The notes under the pieces were generated by a model, which worked only from the letters and a program-made list of their open reading frames with translations, did no database searches and had not been told where the DNA came from. This document shows, piece by piece, positions 37,510-46,764 of a DNA stretch of 64,000 nt. The translations under genes were made by a program, and so were the position numbers. Each line of letters opens with the position of its first letter. Positions within the stretch are counted from its first letter, which is position 1. Origin of the DNA: Leptospira kemamanensis (GTDB lineage Bacteria > Spirochaetota > Leptospiria > Leptospirales > Leptospiraceae). The DNA lies in assembly GCF_004769665.1 (NCBI RefSeq), contig NZ_RQGG01000013.1:186001-250000 (forward strand), read 5' to 3'.

Positions 37510-38888
37510 GGTTAACGATCGTTCATCCCTGTATAGGAAGAATTCCTGGGAAAAAATACATCAAGGGTTGGCAAATGGAATCACTTCCAGCTGCCCATTT
37601 GGCTGGTTTAACACCGAAACACATTGAAGTAAAATTTTATGATGATCGGATGGAAAAGATTCCTTTTGATGAGCCTACAAACTTAGTTGCGATTAGCATC
37701 GAAACCTATACGGCAAAAAGAGCTTACCAAATTGCCACTGAATATAGACGAAGAAACATTCCTGTTGTGATGGGTGGATTTCATGCTACCTTAATCCCAG
37801 AGGAAGTTTCAGAATATGCGGAATCTGTTGTAGTAGGCGAAGCAGAAGCTGTTTGGAAAGATTTGATCTCTGATTTTGAAAGGGGAGAACTCAAACGAAT
37901 TTATAAATCAGAAAAAAGGCCAGACATTTCTAAAATCCAACCGGATCGTTCTATCCTGAAAGGGAAACGATATTTACCCATAGGCCTTGTAGAAGCAGCA
38001 AGAGGTTGTACCTTCAAATGTGATTTTTGTGTGATCCAAACTTATTTTGAATCCACACAAAACAGGAAAGAAATTGAGACCATCTTAGATGAAATCAAAA
38101 GTATATCGGACAAAAGGAAATTAATCTTCTTTGTGGACGACAACATTGTCTCCCACCCAAAAGAAGCAAAAGCTTTTTACAAAGCCCTTATCCCTCTTAA
38201 AATTCGTTGGGTAAGCCAAGCTGCCATCACCATGACACATGATGATGAAATGTTGAAATTACTAAAAGAGAGTGGATGCCAGGGTGTCCTCATTGGGTTC
38301 GAATCTTTAAACAATGAAAATTTATTAAAGATGAACAAATCATTTAACACAACAAAGGGTGGAATCGAAGCCGCTGTCAACAAAATGAATTCTTATGGCA
38401 TCAGGCTATATGCTACCTTTATTTTTGGATACGACAATGATACAATGGATTCGTTTCAGGAAGCTGTTCAATTTTGCATCAAACATAAAATATTTATGGC
38501 AGCATTTAATCATCTTACTCCATTTCCAGGAACACCTTTGTACAAACGATTAGAAGAAGAGGGGAAGTTGTTGTATCCCAAATGGTGGTTAGCTGACGAA
38601 TATCGATATGGGCAGGTTCCTTTTCGGACCAATATGGATCCCGAGACAATTCAATTGGAATGTGTCAAAGCAAGGAAATCTTTTTATTCCTACTCTTCCA
38701 TTTGGAAACGAATGTTTTCCAAAACCAATTCGGGAAGTTTTTTTATGTTACAAGCATACCTTTTCATCAATTTCTTATTAAGAAAAGAAGCATCTTTACG
38801 CGATTTGTATCCGCTAGGTGATGAATCCTTTCAAGGTGAATTATTAAAAGTAAAGGAAACTTCACTTGCCTTCCATAAAAATTCTTAG
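37506..38888 (+). CDS. B12-binding-domain radical SAM enzyme (2 of 2)
   Basis: 460 residues from TTG 37506 (TTGA overlap with the previous stop). It is paralogous to the upstream enzyme. The cobalamin-type domain covers about 1-130 (VKFYDDRMEKIPFDEP, VVMGGFHATLIPEEV), and the SAM cysteines 168-175 read GCTFKCDFC. The C-terminal part carries LIGFESLNNENLLKMNKSFN and HLTPFPGTPLYKRLEEEG. Two such enzymes in tandem usually catalyse successive steps on one product. The downstream GNAT-like gene starts 23 bp before its stop. Confidence 0.88.
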   Translation: MRLTIVHPCIGRIPGKKYIKGWQMESLPAAHLAGLTPKHIEVKFYDDRMEKIPFDEPTNLVAISIETYTAKRAYQIATEYRRRNIPVVMGGFHATLIPEEVSEYAESVVVGEAEAVWKDLISDFERGELKRIYKSEKRPDISKIQPDRSILKGKRYLPIGLVEAARGCTFKCDFCVIQTYFESTQNRKEIETILDEIKSISDKRKLIFFVDDNIVSHPKEAKAFYKALIPLKIRWVSQAAITMTHDDEMLKLLKESGCQGVLIGFESLNNENLLKMNKSFNTTKGGIEAAVNKMNSYGIRLYATFIFGYDNDTMDSFQEAVQFCIKHKIFMAAFNHLTPFPGTPLYKRLEEEGKLLYPKWWLADEYRYGQVPFRTNMDPETIQLECVKARKSFYSYSSIWKRMFSKTNSGSFFMLQAYLFINFLLRKEASLRDLYPLGDESFQGELLKVKETSLAFHKNS

Positions 38889-39942
38889 CGCCCAAAGAAA
38901 TGATGACAAAGAGCTCGTCATTTTCAGTTCCAATTTCCCCTCGGAAGGTGGCTTAAAACTTGCGTTAGATCGTTCTCCATCTTATTTCGATTCACTTTCC
39001 CAAGAAGGATCTCATCCTAAAATCATCATCGGAAGAGAAACCAATTCGGGAGAGATGGTAGGCATTGGACATAGAACAGAATCTGATTTTTACTGGAAAG
39101 GAAAGAAAACCAAACTAGGGATCCTTTCTGGCCTTAGGCTTTTAAAACAATATCGTTCCGGGATCGCACTCGCAAGAGGGTATCAAAAGTTAAAAGAAAT
39201 TCAAAATCGATATCCACTACCAGGTTCCCTCACAACCATCCAATCGGAAAACACAATTGCACTCAAGATCCTTACCTCAGGTAGAGCCTCTTTACCTAAC
39301 TATCATTATCTGGATGAACTCATCACCTTTGTTTGGAAACCGAGAGTAGGGAAGGGGGAAAATCAATTTTCAATCCGAGATTTCTCTCAGACAAAAGAAG
39401 AATTGGAACTTTGGGAATCAAAGAGGATGAATAGTTTCTTAACTCCAATATTAAAAAATTCGATTTTTACAAAATCCCATTATTCACGATATGCCGTGTA
39501 CAAAAACCAAACACTCGTTTCTGTATTTGGACTTTGGGACCAATCTAGTTGGAAACGATGGAGGGTATTAGGATACACTCCGCCATGGAAGTTGTTTCGA
39601 TTGTTCTATAATCTTTGGGCAAAAATAAAACATTTGCCTTTCCTTCCCAAGGAAAAGGAACCTTTACATTATGTTTTTCTAAGCCAACTCAAAATCACAG
39701 AAATTGAGAACAAAGAACTTGAACCCATCTTAAAAACGATTCTAGAAAAATCAAAACAAGTTTATCCGAATGCGTATCTTTGTTATACAGTTTCCAAAAG
39801 AGATCCTTGGTTCCATTCCTTTCAAAAAATGCCGGCTTGGAAAATCAAAAGTCTAGGGTATTTTGTTCACTGGGAATCCGAGTCTCCTCTCAATCAAATC
39901 TCCGAAACAGGTTTTACAGAATGGGAAACAGGACTTCTTTAA
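38866..39942 (+). CDS. GNAT-superfamily-like acyltransferase (1 of 2)
   Basis: 358 residues from TTG 38866 with AGGAA 9 nt upstream. GNAT-like features include KIIIGRETNSGEMVGIGHRT, GILSGLRLLKQYRSGIALARG, where an acyl-CoA loop would lie, and TTIQSENTIALKILTSGRAS, where N and A recall the N-x-AAxxLY motif. A second half (LWESKRMNSFLTPILK onward) suggests a two-domain GNAT. It is cytosolic. Donor and acceptor are unknown. It overlaps both neighbours, so it is translated with them. Confidence 0.65.
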   Translation: MPSIKILSAQRNDDKELVIFSSNFPSEGGLKLALDRSPSYFDSLSQEGSHPKIIIGRETNSGEMVGIGHRTESDFYWKGKKTKLGILSGLRLLKQYRSGIALARGYQKLKEIQNRYPLPGSLTTIQSENTIALKILTSGRASLPNYHYLDELITFVWKPRVGKGENQFSIRDFSQTKEELELWESKRMNSFLTPILKNSIFTKSHYSRYAVYKNQTLVSVFGLWDQSSWKRWRVLGYTPPWKLFRLFYNLWAKIKHLPFLPKEKEPLHYVFLSQLKITEIENKELEPILKTILEKSKQVYPNAYLCYTVSKRDPWFHSFQKMPAWKIKSLGYFVHWESESPLNQISETGFTEWETGLL

Positions 39943-40649
39943 ACTTAGATTGTAAAATCGTTTCTCCCGAATCCTTAATTGATTCACAAATCCAACAAAT
40001 GTATTCCTTAATGGAAGAGAATTATTTAGGAATGGAATTTCCTTCCTTTTGTTCCGACTTAATGGAAAAAACAAAAGTATTTCTCTTTCATAAAGAGGAA
40101 ACAATCCAAGGTTTCACGACTTTAAAACTAAAAACACAGGAAATCGAAAACCAAACCATTCAGATTGCCTATTCAGGTGACACAGTCCTTTCCAAAAAAT
40201 TTCGAGGTACACTATCCATACCGATCTATTGGGGAAGGTATATGTTAGAAGTATCTAAGGAAGAGATTCCTTTGTACTGGCTTTTGACTTCCAAAGGATT
40301 TCGTACGTATCGATACCTTTCTGTTTTTTTCAAAGTTTTTTACCCAAATCCTTTGATAGAAAATGAATCTTTAAAACGATATAGAGACCTGATCGCCTCA
40401 CTTCAATTTGGCGAGGAATTTAACAAACAGACAGGGATTTTAAAAAGAAAAAAACAAGTCCAAACAATTCGAGACTTGGACTCGGAAGAAATTGCAATCA
40501 CTCATACAAAAGATCCATACATCCAATACTTTGTGTCCCAAAACAAGAATTACCATCTGGGAGAAGAACTCGTTTGCCTGGCGCCATTTTCGAAATCAAA
40601 TATCATTCCGATTATCTATCGTTACTTATTATCCAAACATGAATCATAA
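39921..40649 (+). CDS. GNAT-like protein (2 of 2), function unknown
   Basis: About 242 residues from ATG 39921 (MGNRTSLNLDCKIV), which overlaps the previous stop by 22 bp; a frame to 39780 lies inside that gene. The order QQMYSLMEENYLGMEFPSF, KVFLFHKEETIQGFTTLKL, then YWLLTSKGFRTYRYLSVFF fits a GNAT-type beta-alpha core, but the acyl-CoA loop is not textbook. I recall similar proteins in bacterial clusters without a defined function. It overlaps the GH3 gene by 11 bp. Confidence 0.6.
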   Translation: MGNRTSLNLDCKIVSPESLIDSQIQQMYSLMEENYLGMEFPSFCSDLMEKTKVFLFHKEETIQGFTTLKLKTQEIENQTIQIAYSGDTVLSKKFRGTLSIPIYWGRYMLEVSKEEIPLYWLLTSKGFRTYRYLSVFFKVFYPNPLIENESLKRYRDLIASLQFGEEFNKQTGILKRKKQVQTIRDLDSEEIAITHTKDPYIQYFVSQNKNYHLGEELVCLAPFSKSNIIPIIYRYLLSKHES

Positions 40650-42252
40650 TCAAATTTTAACCCATCTTTGGAAACTAGGTTGTTTTCCCTCCTACCAAAC
40701 ATTTCAAAAAAATAAAAATCATGTTTCCCAAGTTCAATCTCAAATCTTAAAAGACATTTTACGACTTTCAGAACAAACAGAATTTGGAAAAAAATTCAAG
40801 GTTCGCGCAAACTGGAATATCAAAGAATTTCAAAATAGGATTCCAGTTTCAGAATATACGGATTATGAAGAATTCTTAAACCGAATGATCCAAGGAAAAT
40901 ATTCTGTATTATCAAATTCCAAACTGAAAAAAATGGGAATGAGTAGTGGAAGTTCTGGAAAACATAAGTGGGTTCCATTTACAGAAAAATTAGCAAAAGA
41001 ATATGCAAAATCAATCAGTGTTTGGATTTACGGATTGTTCCAGTCTCAACCCGAAATCAAGAAGGGAAAATTTTATTTTTCTGTTTCTCCTTCCGAATTT
41101 CCTACGTTTGAGGAAAGTAAAGTTCCCATTGGATTTGACGAGGATAGAGACTATCTAAATCCCATCGAACGTATGTTTGCAAAATCGCTTCTTGTCGTTC
41201 CAGAAAACATAAGTCAAATTCCCGATACCAATTTTGTTTTATACATTACATGTCTGTATTTACTGAACTCGAAGGATTTAAGTTTTGTATCAATTTGGCA
41301 TCCTAGTTTTTGGATGTCCATTTTAGATCGGATCCAAAAAGACCATATACAAATACTCGCGGATCTCGAAAACGGAACCATCTCCGAACCAATCCAAATG
41401 TCCCAACCAAAAGAAGAATTTTCAAAACGCTATTCACAAAAAAATCCCAAAAGAAGTCAGGAACTAAGAGGAATGTTATCTTCTAAAGAGATCCATTGGT
41501 CAGATGTTTGGCCAAACCTGAAACTCATCAGTTGTTGGACTGATTCTTTTGCAAAAGAATCCTATTTACAAGTAAAGGAATTGTTTCCAAACGTTCCATT
41601 TGAAAGCAAAGGAATCCTAGCAACAGAAGCGGCAATTACCATTCCATTTTATGAAAACCGTTTCAACACCAAACATTTATTAGCATATACATCTCATTTT
41701 TTTGAATTTATGGATCCAAATGGAAACATCTTTTTACCTGAGGAATTAGAAATTGGTCAGGAATATGAAGTTTTGGTAACGACAGGTGGTGGATTTTATC
41801 GTTACCTCCTGGGTGATCGATTTGAAATGGTATCTCGATATGGTCAAATTCCAGAATTACGATTTCTCGGACGTAACGACGAGGTTTCTGATTTGGTGGG
41901 TGAAAAACTAAATGAAAATTTTCTTCGAGTGAGATGGAAACCGATATTAACCAAATTCCACTTACCGGAACGGGAAACCTTTCTCCGCGGAAACCTCTCC
42001 GAAAAAACTGCTTATTATGAATTGGTGACAACCACTGCACTTACCAATTCGCAAATCAAATCGTTAACAGATTCGCTCGAACTCGTTTTACATGAAAATC
42101 CACATTATGCGTATGCACGACGTCTTGGGCAACTAAGACCAGTTCAGTTCAAACACGTAGTGAAGGAAAAAGGGATCCAAGGGAGATTGTCTACGAGTAA
42201 AATGAAGATTCTAAGGGCACCGATACGAAAAGAAATCCCGAAGAGGATGTAA
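40639..42252 (+). CDS. GH3-family acyl-adenylating amido synthetase
   Basis: About 537 residues from ATG 40639 (MNHNQILTHLWKLG); a longer frame to 40492 lies inside the previous gene. The GH3 fold (firefly-luciferase superfamily) is recognised by the ATP loop MSSGSSGKHKWVPF, the central ATEAAITIPFYENRF, and FYRYLLGDRFEMV near the end, the equivalents of GH3 motifs 1-3. Plant GH3 enzymes join jasmonate or auxin to amino acids through an acyl-AMP. Bacterial members probably make amide- or ester-linked products. As the last gene of this operon it is the best candidate for final coupling. Confidence 0.85.
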   Translation: MNHNQILTHLWKLGCFPSYQTFQKNKNHVSQVQSQILKDILRLSEQTEFGKKFKVRANWNIKEFQNRIPVSEYTDYEEFLNRMIQGKYSVLSNSKLKKMGMSSGSSGKHKWVPFTEKLAKEYAKSISVWIYGLFQSQPEIKKGKFYFSVSPSEFPTFEESKVPIGFDEDRDYLNPIERMFAKSLLVVPENISQIPDTNFVLYITCLYLLNSKDLSFVSIWHPSFWMSILDRIQKDHIQILADLENGTISEPIQMSQPKEEFSKRYSQKNPKRSQELRGMLSSKEIHWSDVWPNLKLISCWTDSFAKESYLQVKELFPNVPFESKGILATEAAITIPFYENRFNTKHLLAYTSHFFEFMDPNGNIFLPEELEIGQEYEVLVTTGGGFYRYLLGDRFEMVSRYGQIPELRFLGRNDEVSDLVGEKLNENFLRVRWKPILTKFHLPERETFLRGNLSEKTAYYELVTTTALTNSQIKSLTDSLELVLHENPHYAYARRLGQLRPVQFKHVVKEKGIQGRLSTSKMKILRAPIRKEIPKRM

Positions 42253-42503
42253 GATGTTTCACCCATATGAGGAATCGAAACTGTTACCGATGTGACTTTC
42301 TATACAACGTGGTACGAAACCTAATGCGACATAATACTAATTATGGGAAGTTCCTCACTGCATCACGTAATCATCTACAGAGAAACACTAGTCGTTGCAT
42401 CATCTTAAAATCTACTCCAAAATTAGATAAGGAAACAATTCACTCATGTGCAGGTGATTTCCATGACCATGAAGCAATCGAAGACGGTGTATCCTTTGAG
42501 ACC
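42253..42503. other. Intergenic gap between convergent genes
   Basis: This 251-bp stretch lies between the GH3 gene and the broken AHSA1 gene. A plus-strand frame of 80 codons (42267-42509) starts without a ribosome-binding site and matches no family I know. No strong terminator is visible. I treat it as non-coding or remnant sequence. Confidence 0.4.
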
Positions 42504-42992
42504 TTATGATTTTTGTAAGGTTTCCAAATACTTGGATAAATTGCCGACGTGTTGTTTTCCACCTTCAATCGCGCCATATTTCTGATTCACTCGTTCTAAT
42601 TCCTGTTTGCTCTTAAAGACTTGGATCATGGTTAAGTTGGTTCCATCTCCTTGTGATTCAAAGAATATATCGGATTGGAAATCCACATCTTCGTCTCCCT
42701 CGCCATCACCAATATGTTGATAAGAAATCAGTTGAGATTTCTCAATCTTGAGGAATTGGATTTTATTTCGATAATCCTGTCCATCAGGTCCATGCATGAT
42801 GAATTCGAAAATTCCTTCGCTTCTGAAATCAAAGGATAAAACAGTCAGAGTAAACCCATCTGGTCCCCACCATTCCTTCAAATGGTTTGGATCAGACCAT
42901 ACTTCAAATAATATTTCTTTGGGAACATCAAATTACTTCCGAAAAATAACTTTGTTATCATAAATTTCTGTAATTACGGGAGTTGAAGTCAT
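42504..42992 (-). pseudogene. AHSA1/SRPBCC-family protein gene with an in-frame stop
   Basis: Read from ATG 42992 the frame is MTSTPVITEIYDNKVIFRK, stop, [20 protein letters not shown], then WWGPDGF to the TAA at 42504. The stop is TAA at 42933-42935 (codon 20) in the family's conserved FDxPxExVFxxWSDPxxLxxWWGP region; the rest of the 163-codon frame is intact. SRPBCC proteins of this type bind small hydrophobic ligands and are often paired with an ArsR regulator, as here: the ATG overlaps the ArsR stop (ATGA). A single base change or sequencing error would explain it. A shortened product from ATG 42881 would lack the first strand and helix. Confidence 0.85.
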
Positions 42993-43309
42993 ATCTTTTT
43001 TCCTTTCTTTAATTTTAATGCATAACGTTCCAATCGATTCAATCGTTTGATTCCATTATCTTTGACCTTCTGAATGAATTCTTCCATTTCAGAAAAACCG
43101 TCCAAGTTGACTGAATAAATTCTTTTCTGCGCTTCTTTTTTTACTCTCAAAAATTGTAAGTCTTTTAACAATTTCAGATGTTGGGAAATTGCTGGTGCAC
43201 TGATGGGAAATTGTTTTGCTATATCGGTGGAAGTCAGTTCACCATTTCTGGCAACTAAAAGGATAATTTCTCTTCTAGTTTCATCACTCAAAACAAAAAA
43301 AGGATTCAT
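42989..43309 (-). CDS. ArsR-family transcriptional regulator
   Basis: A 106-residue winged helix-turn-helix regulator. DETRREIILLVARNGELTST leads into the recognition helix in ISAPAISQHLKLLKDLQFLR, and the wing is VKKEAQKRIYSVN. No metal-binding Cys pair is present, as expected for the ArsR/AHSA1 pairing where the signal is not a metal. It overlaps the AHSA1 start by 4 bp. The A/T-rich palindromes at 43310-43370 are its probable operator. Confidence 0.9.
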   Translation of the reverse strand: MNPFFVLSDETRREIILLVARNGELTSTDIAKQFPISAPAISQHLKLLKDLQFLRVKKEAQKRIYSVNLDGFSEMEEFIQKVKDNGIKRLNRLERYALKLKKGKKI

Positions 43310-43653
43310 AAGGGTTAATTAATTAATAAACTTCTTAATTTAGTCAATACTTAATTAAGCAATATATTAAATACTTTTTTTTCCATACACAAGTTCAGAA
43401 CAGTTTGCCCTATTCTTCGTGATTCCATTTTAGATATCATCCTTTGGAACATAGCCGATAACTGTTCGTTTATAATGCTTGCGATTTTAGAATGACTCTT
43501 ATCATCCAACTTGAAACTGAATTACCTTTTTCACCTTCTTTGTGTTTTTTTGATTGCAAATGTTAGTAGAATTGATTGAATTTTCTTCCAATGATTAAAA
43601 ACGGAACATCGTTCAACCCAATGAATTTCGGTGTTTAAGGAATGAGGGAAGAA
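43310..43653. promoter_or_regulatory. Divergent intergenic region, ArsR operator candidates
   Basis: A 344-bp gap between the ArsR gene and the flavin monooxygenase gene. Near the ArsR start it is very A/T-rich, with the palindrome CTTAATTAAG (43350-43359) and TTAATTAATTAA (43316-43327). On the minus strand TTGACT lies between them as a candidate -35. The remaining 270 bp hold no convincing gene or RNA. A weak TTGATT-17-TTAAAA lies about 60 bp before the monooxygenase start. Confidence 0.45.
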
Positions 43654-45120
43654 ATGACAAAACAAACGTTACGGGATCCGAAAGTCGTCATCATCGGAGC
43701 TGGAATGACGGGAATCCTACTGGCAATCGAATTGGATCGCATAGGAGTAAAAGACATCACCATCCTAGAAAAGAAATCGGACCTAGGAGGAACATGGCGT
43801 GAAAATACTTACCCAGGTGTTGCCTGTGATATCCCCGCCCATATGTATACTTATAGTTTTGCGCCAAATCCAGAATGGAGCCATAGGTTTGCTCATGGAG
43901 ATGAAATCCATGCTTACTTCAAACGAGTGAGTGAAGAATTTAAGGTCACTCCCAAAATTCATTTCAATGAAGCGGTTACGGAAGCCACATACCAAAATGG
44001 AAAGTGGACCACAAAAACGTCCAAAGGACAAACATACATTTCTGACTTCTTAATTTCAGCAACTGGTATCTTACACCATCCCGCAAAACCGAATATCCCA
44101 GGACTTGAAAGTTTTCAAGGGAAATGTTTTCATACCGCGGAATGGGACCATTCAGTAGCATTAGAGGGAAAAAGAATTGGAGTCATCGGCACAGGTTCAA
44201 CTGCAGCACAAGTGATTCCTGAAATGATTAAGGTTGGTAAAAAGGTTTCTGTTTTTCAAAGAACACCGCAATGGATTGTAAAAGTTCCAGATACAACCTA
44301 TACAGAAGAAGATAAACAAAAATGGAGAAAGGAACCAAACATCCTCAAACGATTTCATAAGTGGTATACCTTTGCCGTGGAACAAACCTTCTCTAAGGCT
44401 GTGATTGGTAAAAAAATTCCTCACTTACTCATGAGTTTTTTGTGTAAACGGAATCTTCGTACATCCATAAAGGACCCAGTGTTACGTCAAAAACTGACTC
44501 CGAATTATCGAGTTGGTTGTAAACGTGTGATTGTAAACTCTACATTTTATGATGCCATCCAAAAACCAAATGCGGATTTGGTGACAGAAGGGATTGAAAA
44601 AATTACGGAAAAAGGTGTCGTTACAAAGGACGGCAAACTTCACGAATTGGATGTATTAGTGCTTGCGACAGGGTTCCATCCTTTTAACTTTATGCGCCCA
44701 ATGAACCTAACAGGCGAAAATGGAATTTCGATTGAAACTGCCTGGAAAAAGAAAGTGCAGGCTTACAGATCCCTCTTCATTCCACATTTTCCAAATTTTG
44801 TTCTAATGCTCGGGCCAAACACCCCCATTGGAAATTTTTCTGTCATCGCGATGAGTGAAGTCCAAACCAAATATGTTTTAAAAATCATAGAAGATTGGAG
44901 AAAGGGAAAATTTAACGCAATTGATGCAAAAGAAGAAGCCTTACAACGATTTGCTGCGTATCTAAAAAAAGGAATGGTCGGAACCGTGTGGCTTGGAGGT
45001 TGCCAAAGTTGGTATTTGGATCCAGATGGAGACCCTGCGATGTGGCCCTATACCTGGAGTCGATGGGAAAAAGAAATGAAAACTCCTGATTACCAAGACT
45101 TTCGTTTGATTTCCCAATAA
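43654..45120 (+). CDS. Flavin-containing / Baeyer-Villiger-type monooxygenase
   Basis: About 488 residues from ATG 43654, preferred because GAGG lies 6 nt upstream; ATG 43642 is too close to its AAGGA. The FAD fingerprint is VVIIGAGMTGILLAIELDRI. The monooxygenase fingerprint is FQGKCFHTAEWD (FxGxxxHTxxW-D), and a second nucleotide loop IGVIGTGSTAAQVIPEM binds NADPH. Such enzymes turn ketones into esters or oxidise N/S atoms. The substrate is unknown. It stands alone and is followed by a strong terminator. Confidence 0.93.
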   Translation: MTKQTLRDPKVVIIGAGMTGILLAIELDRIGVKDITILEKKSDLGGTWRENTYPGVACDIPAHMYTYSFAPNPEWSHRFAHGDEIHAYFKRVSEEFKVTPKIHFNEAVTEATYQNGKWTTKTSKGQTYISDFLISATGILHHPAKPNIPGLESFQGKCFHTAEWDHSVALEGKRIGVIGTGSTAAQVIPEMIKVGKKVSVFQRTPQWIVKVPDTTYTEEDKQKWRKEPNILKRFHKWYTFAVEQTFSKAVIGKKIPHLLMSFLCKRNLRTSIKDPVLRQKLTPNYRVGCKRVIVNSTFYDAIQKPNADLVTEGIEKITEKGVVTKDGKLHELDVLVLATGFHPFNFMRPMNLTGENGISIETAWKKKVQAYRSLFIPHFPNFVLMLGPNTPIGNFSVIAMSEVQTKYVLKIIEDWRKGKFNAIDAKEEALQRFAAYLKKGMVGTVWLGGCQSWYLDPDGDPAMWPYTWSRWEKEMKTPDYQDFRLISQ

Positions 45121-45150
45121 TCATTTTTTTCAAAACCTAAACAACATTTT

Positions 45151-45182
45151 GCCGGTATTTGTTATGAATACCGGCTTTTTTA
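45151..45182. terminator. Rho-independent terminator after the monooxygenase gene
   Basis: GCCGGTATT (45151-45159) and AATACCGGC (45167-45175) form a perfect 9-bp stem with a 7-nt loop and a T6 tail on the plus strand. It lies between convergent genes and may also serve the minus-strand lipoprotein gene that ends at 45187. Confidence 0.9.
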
Positions 45183-45186
45183 GCGA

Positions 45187-45783
45187 TTAATTTTGACTCG
45201 ATTGTAACCTCCCTTCTAAGTCTCGCAAAGCTTTGTCCATAACTAACAAGTTAGTAGATTCGATCATCTTTTCAATGTTAGCGGTTCTGAAAAATCCATA
45301 AATTTCAACAGTATATTCAGCTTCTTCCTGTAATGTATTGGATGTTATGAGTTTGGAACCCTTGTAAAGGCTATATTCAAATTGGACTTTGTAGGAGTGC
45401 TCGCGAATTTGTACAGGCCAGTAGGCAACCATTGGGTAAATGGCAGGCCAAGTCCACCAATAGTTGTAATTATCCGAATAACGAGGGGTAATTGTGACGT
45501 CAATGGCGTAATCATCAGCTGTAATTTTTGAGTTTTCATCGGGAATGGACACCTTATTAAACATCCGAGCCGATTTTAAATATTCAATGAAAACAGGTTT
45601 CCAACCTTTCACAAATCCTAAACGATCTGAAGTGATGATATCAAATTTGCCGATAAAAATTTGGTTTGGGTATTTGGCAATCGATTGAACTGTATCTTGT
45701 TTAGAAGGTGGAATTTGTCTGATGTCGACTTGGCAAGAAACAAAGAAGAATAAAAACAATAGGCTAACGAAGGAATTACGCAT
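45187..45783 (-). CDS. Putative lipoprotein, function unknown
   Basis: About 198 residues from ATG 45783. The signal MRNSFVSLLFLFFFVSC ends in lipobox FVSC followed by Q. The mature part has a Trp/Pro-rich patch (YWWTWPAIYPMVAYWPVQI) seen in small bacterial outer-membrane-linked lipoproteins, and ends in a helix (MDKALRDLEGRLQSSQN). Upstream a TTGACA (45819-45814) with AATAAC 17 bp on is a candidate promoter. Confidence 0.7.
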   Translation of the reverse strand: MRNSFVSLLFLFFFVSCQVDIRQIPPSKQDTVQSIAKYPNQIFIGKFDIITSDRLGFVKGWKPVFIEYLKSARMFNKVSIPDENSKITADDYAIDVTITPRYSDNYNYWWTWPAIYPMVAYWPVQIREHSYKVQFEYSLYKGSKLITSNTLQEEAEYTVEIYGFFRTANIEKMIESTNLLVMDKALRDLEGRLQSSQN

Positions 45784-45882
45784 ATTCTTTGTTATTCCTT
45801 TGGAACTAACAATTGTCAAGTTTAACTAATATTCTATTTAGATTTTTATTCAATGTTTCTTTCAAATAAGATGTTTTCCATA

Positions 45883-46626
45883 TCAATTTTCAGTTGAGGA
45901 AGTGATGACGAGGTATGGATTTTTTTTCCCATCCAAAGTTTCTACCATTTTGAATAAAATGTCCCGGTTTACACCCACACAACCTGACGTAGGTTTGGTT
46001 TCTTTCCATGGATGCAGGAAAATCATACTTCCCATCCCAGGGAAACTCGGATTTGTATTATGTTCGATGACCACAAAGATCTCATAAATCTCAGAATCCC
46101 ATAAAGAATGAGAACCCTTTTCTTTTTTTGAGACTAGTTGGTTATAGTGTTTTGATTTTGGATCATCATTCCAAAAGTGAAACTTTCGAATTTGAGTGTA
46201 TTCTAAATGACGAATGGAATTTTTTCTTTTCCCAAGAATTCTTTTGATGGGAAAATACCCTTCAGGCGTAAATCCGTCGCCTTCTCGTTTGTGTTCGGAT
46301 AGAGTCAGTCCACTGCGACCAAACCAAACAGGCACATCTTCTAAATCGGTTCGCCACTCACCGTCAACAAGGGTGAATAAGTGCAACTTTCCTTGTGTTT
46401 CCCCTGGTCGACCGATCACAATTACCACTTGTTCGGATTGGAAAAACGTGTGTGGCAAAGTAAATTTCGCAGGATTCCCTTCGGGAAATACGTCGAGTTT
46501 GGGCAAAAATAGGAATAAATAGAGAAAAAAACGAGGAATGGAAGGAAATTGGCACGAAAAAATTAGGGAAATGGAGGATTTTCTTTTGCGGAAACTGGAA
46601 AATGGGGTAAGATGGATGAATTCCAA
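45883..46626 (-). CDS. L,D-transpeptidase (YkuD-like, COG3786 type)
   Basis: About 247 residues if started at TTG 46626. There is no ATG after the tRNA, and the longer open frame reads through the tRNA-Asn gene, so its first 15 codons cannot be protein. A hydrophobic signal follows (RFFLYLFLFLPKL). The catalytic segment IFLHPWKETKPTSGCVGV has the His and the nucleophilic Cys of the HxxxxxxxxSxGC motif, with Gly where many family members have Arg. Such enzymes make 3-3 cross-links in peptidoglycan or attach lipoproteins to it. The start is uncertain. Confidence 0.75.
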   Translation of the reverse strand: MEFIHLTPFSSFRKRKSSISLIFSCQFPSIPRFFLYLFLFLPKLDVFPEGNPAKFTLPHTFFQSEQVVIVIGRPGETQGKLHLFTLVDGEWRTDLEDVPVWFGRSGLTLSEHKREGDGFTPEGYFPIKRILGKRKNSIRHLEYTQIRKFHFWNDDPKSKHYNQLVSKKEKGSHSLWDSEIYEIFVVIEHNTNPSFPGMGSMIFLHPWKETKPTSGCVGVNRDILFKMVETLDGKKNPYLVITSSTEN

Positions 46627-46645
46627 ATGGCGAATCAGAAGATCC

Positions 46646-46719
<74 letters not shown>

Positions 46720-46736
46720 ATCTCGAATCTGTGACC

Positions 46737-46764
46737 ATGCTACGGAGAAAGCCCGCTAGGTCAA
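46737..46764 (-). promoter_or_regulatory. Probable promoter of tRNA-Asn
   Basis: On the minus strand TTGACC (46764-46759), a 16-bp spacer and TAGCAT (46742-46737) lie 18 bp before the tRNA 5' end. The G/C-rich spacer is typical of stable-RNA promoters. Confidence 0.6.

Noticed and set aside
42267..42509. 80-codon plus-strand frame after the GH3 gene
   Set aside because: No ribosome-binding site, no recognisable family, and it overlaps the convergent AHSA1 stop.
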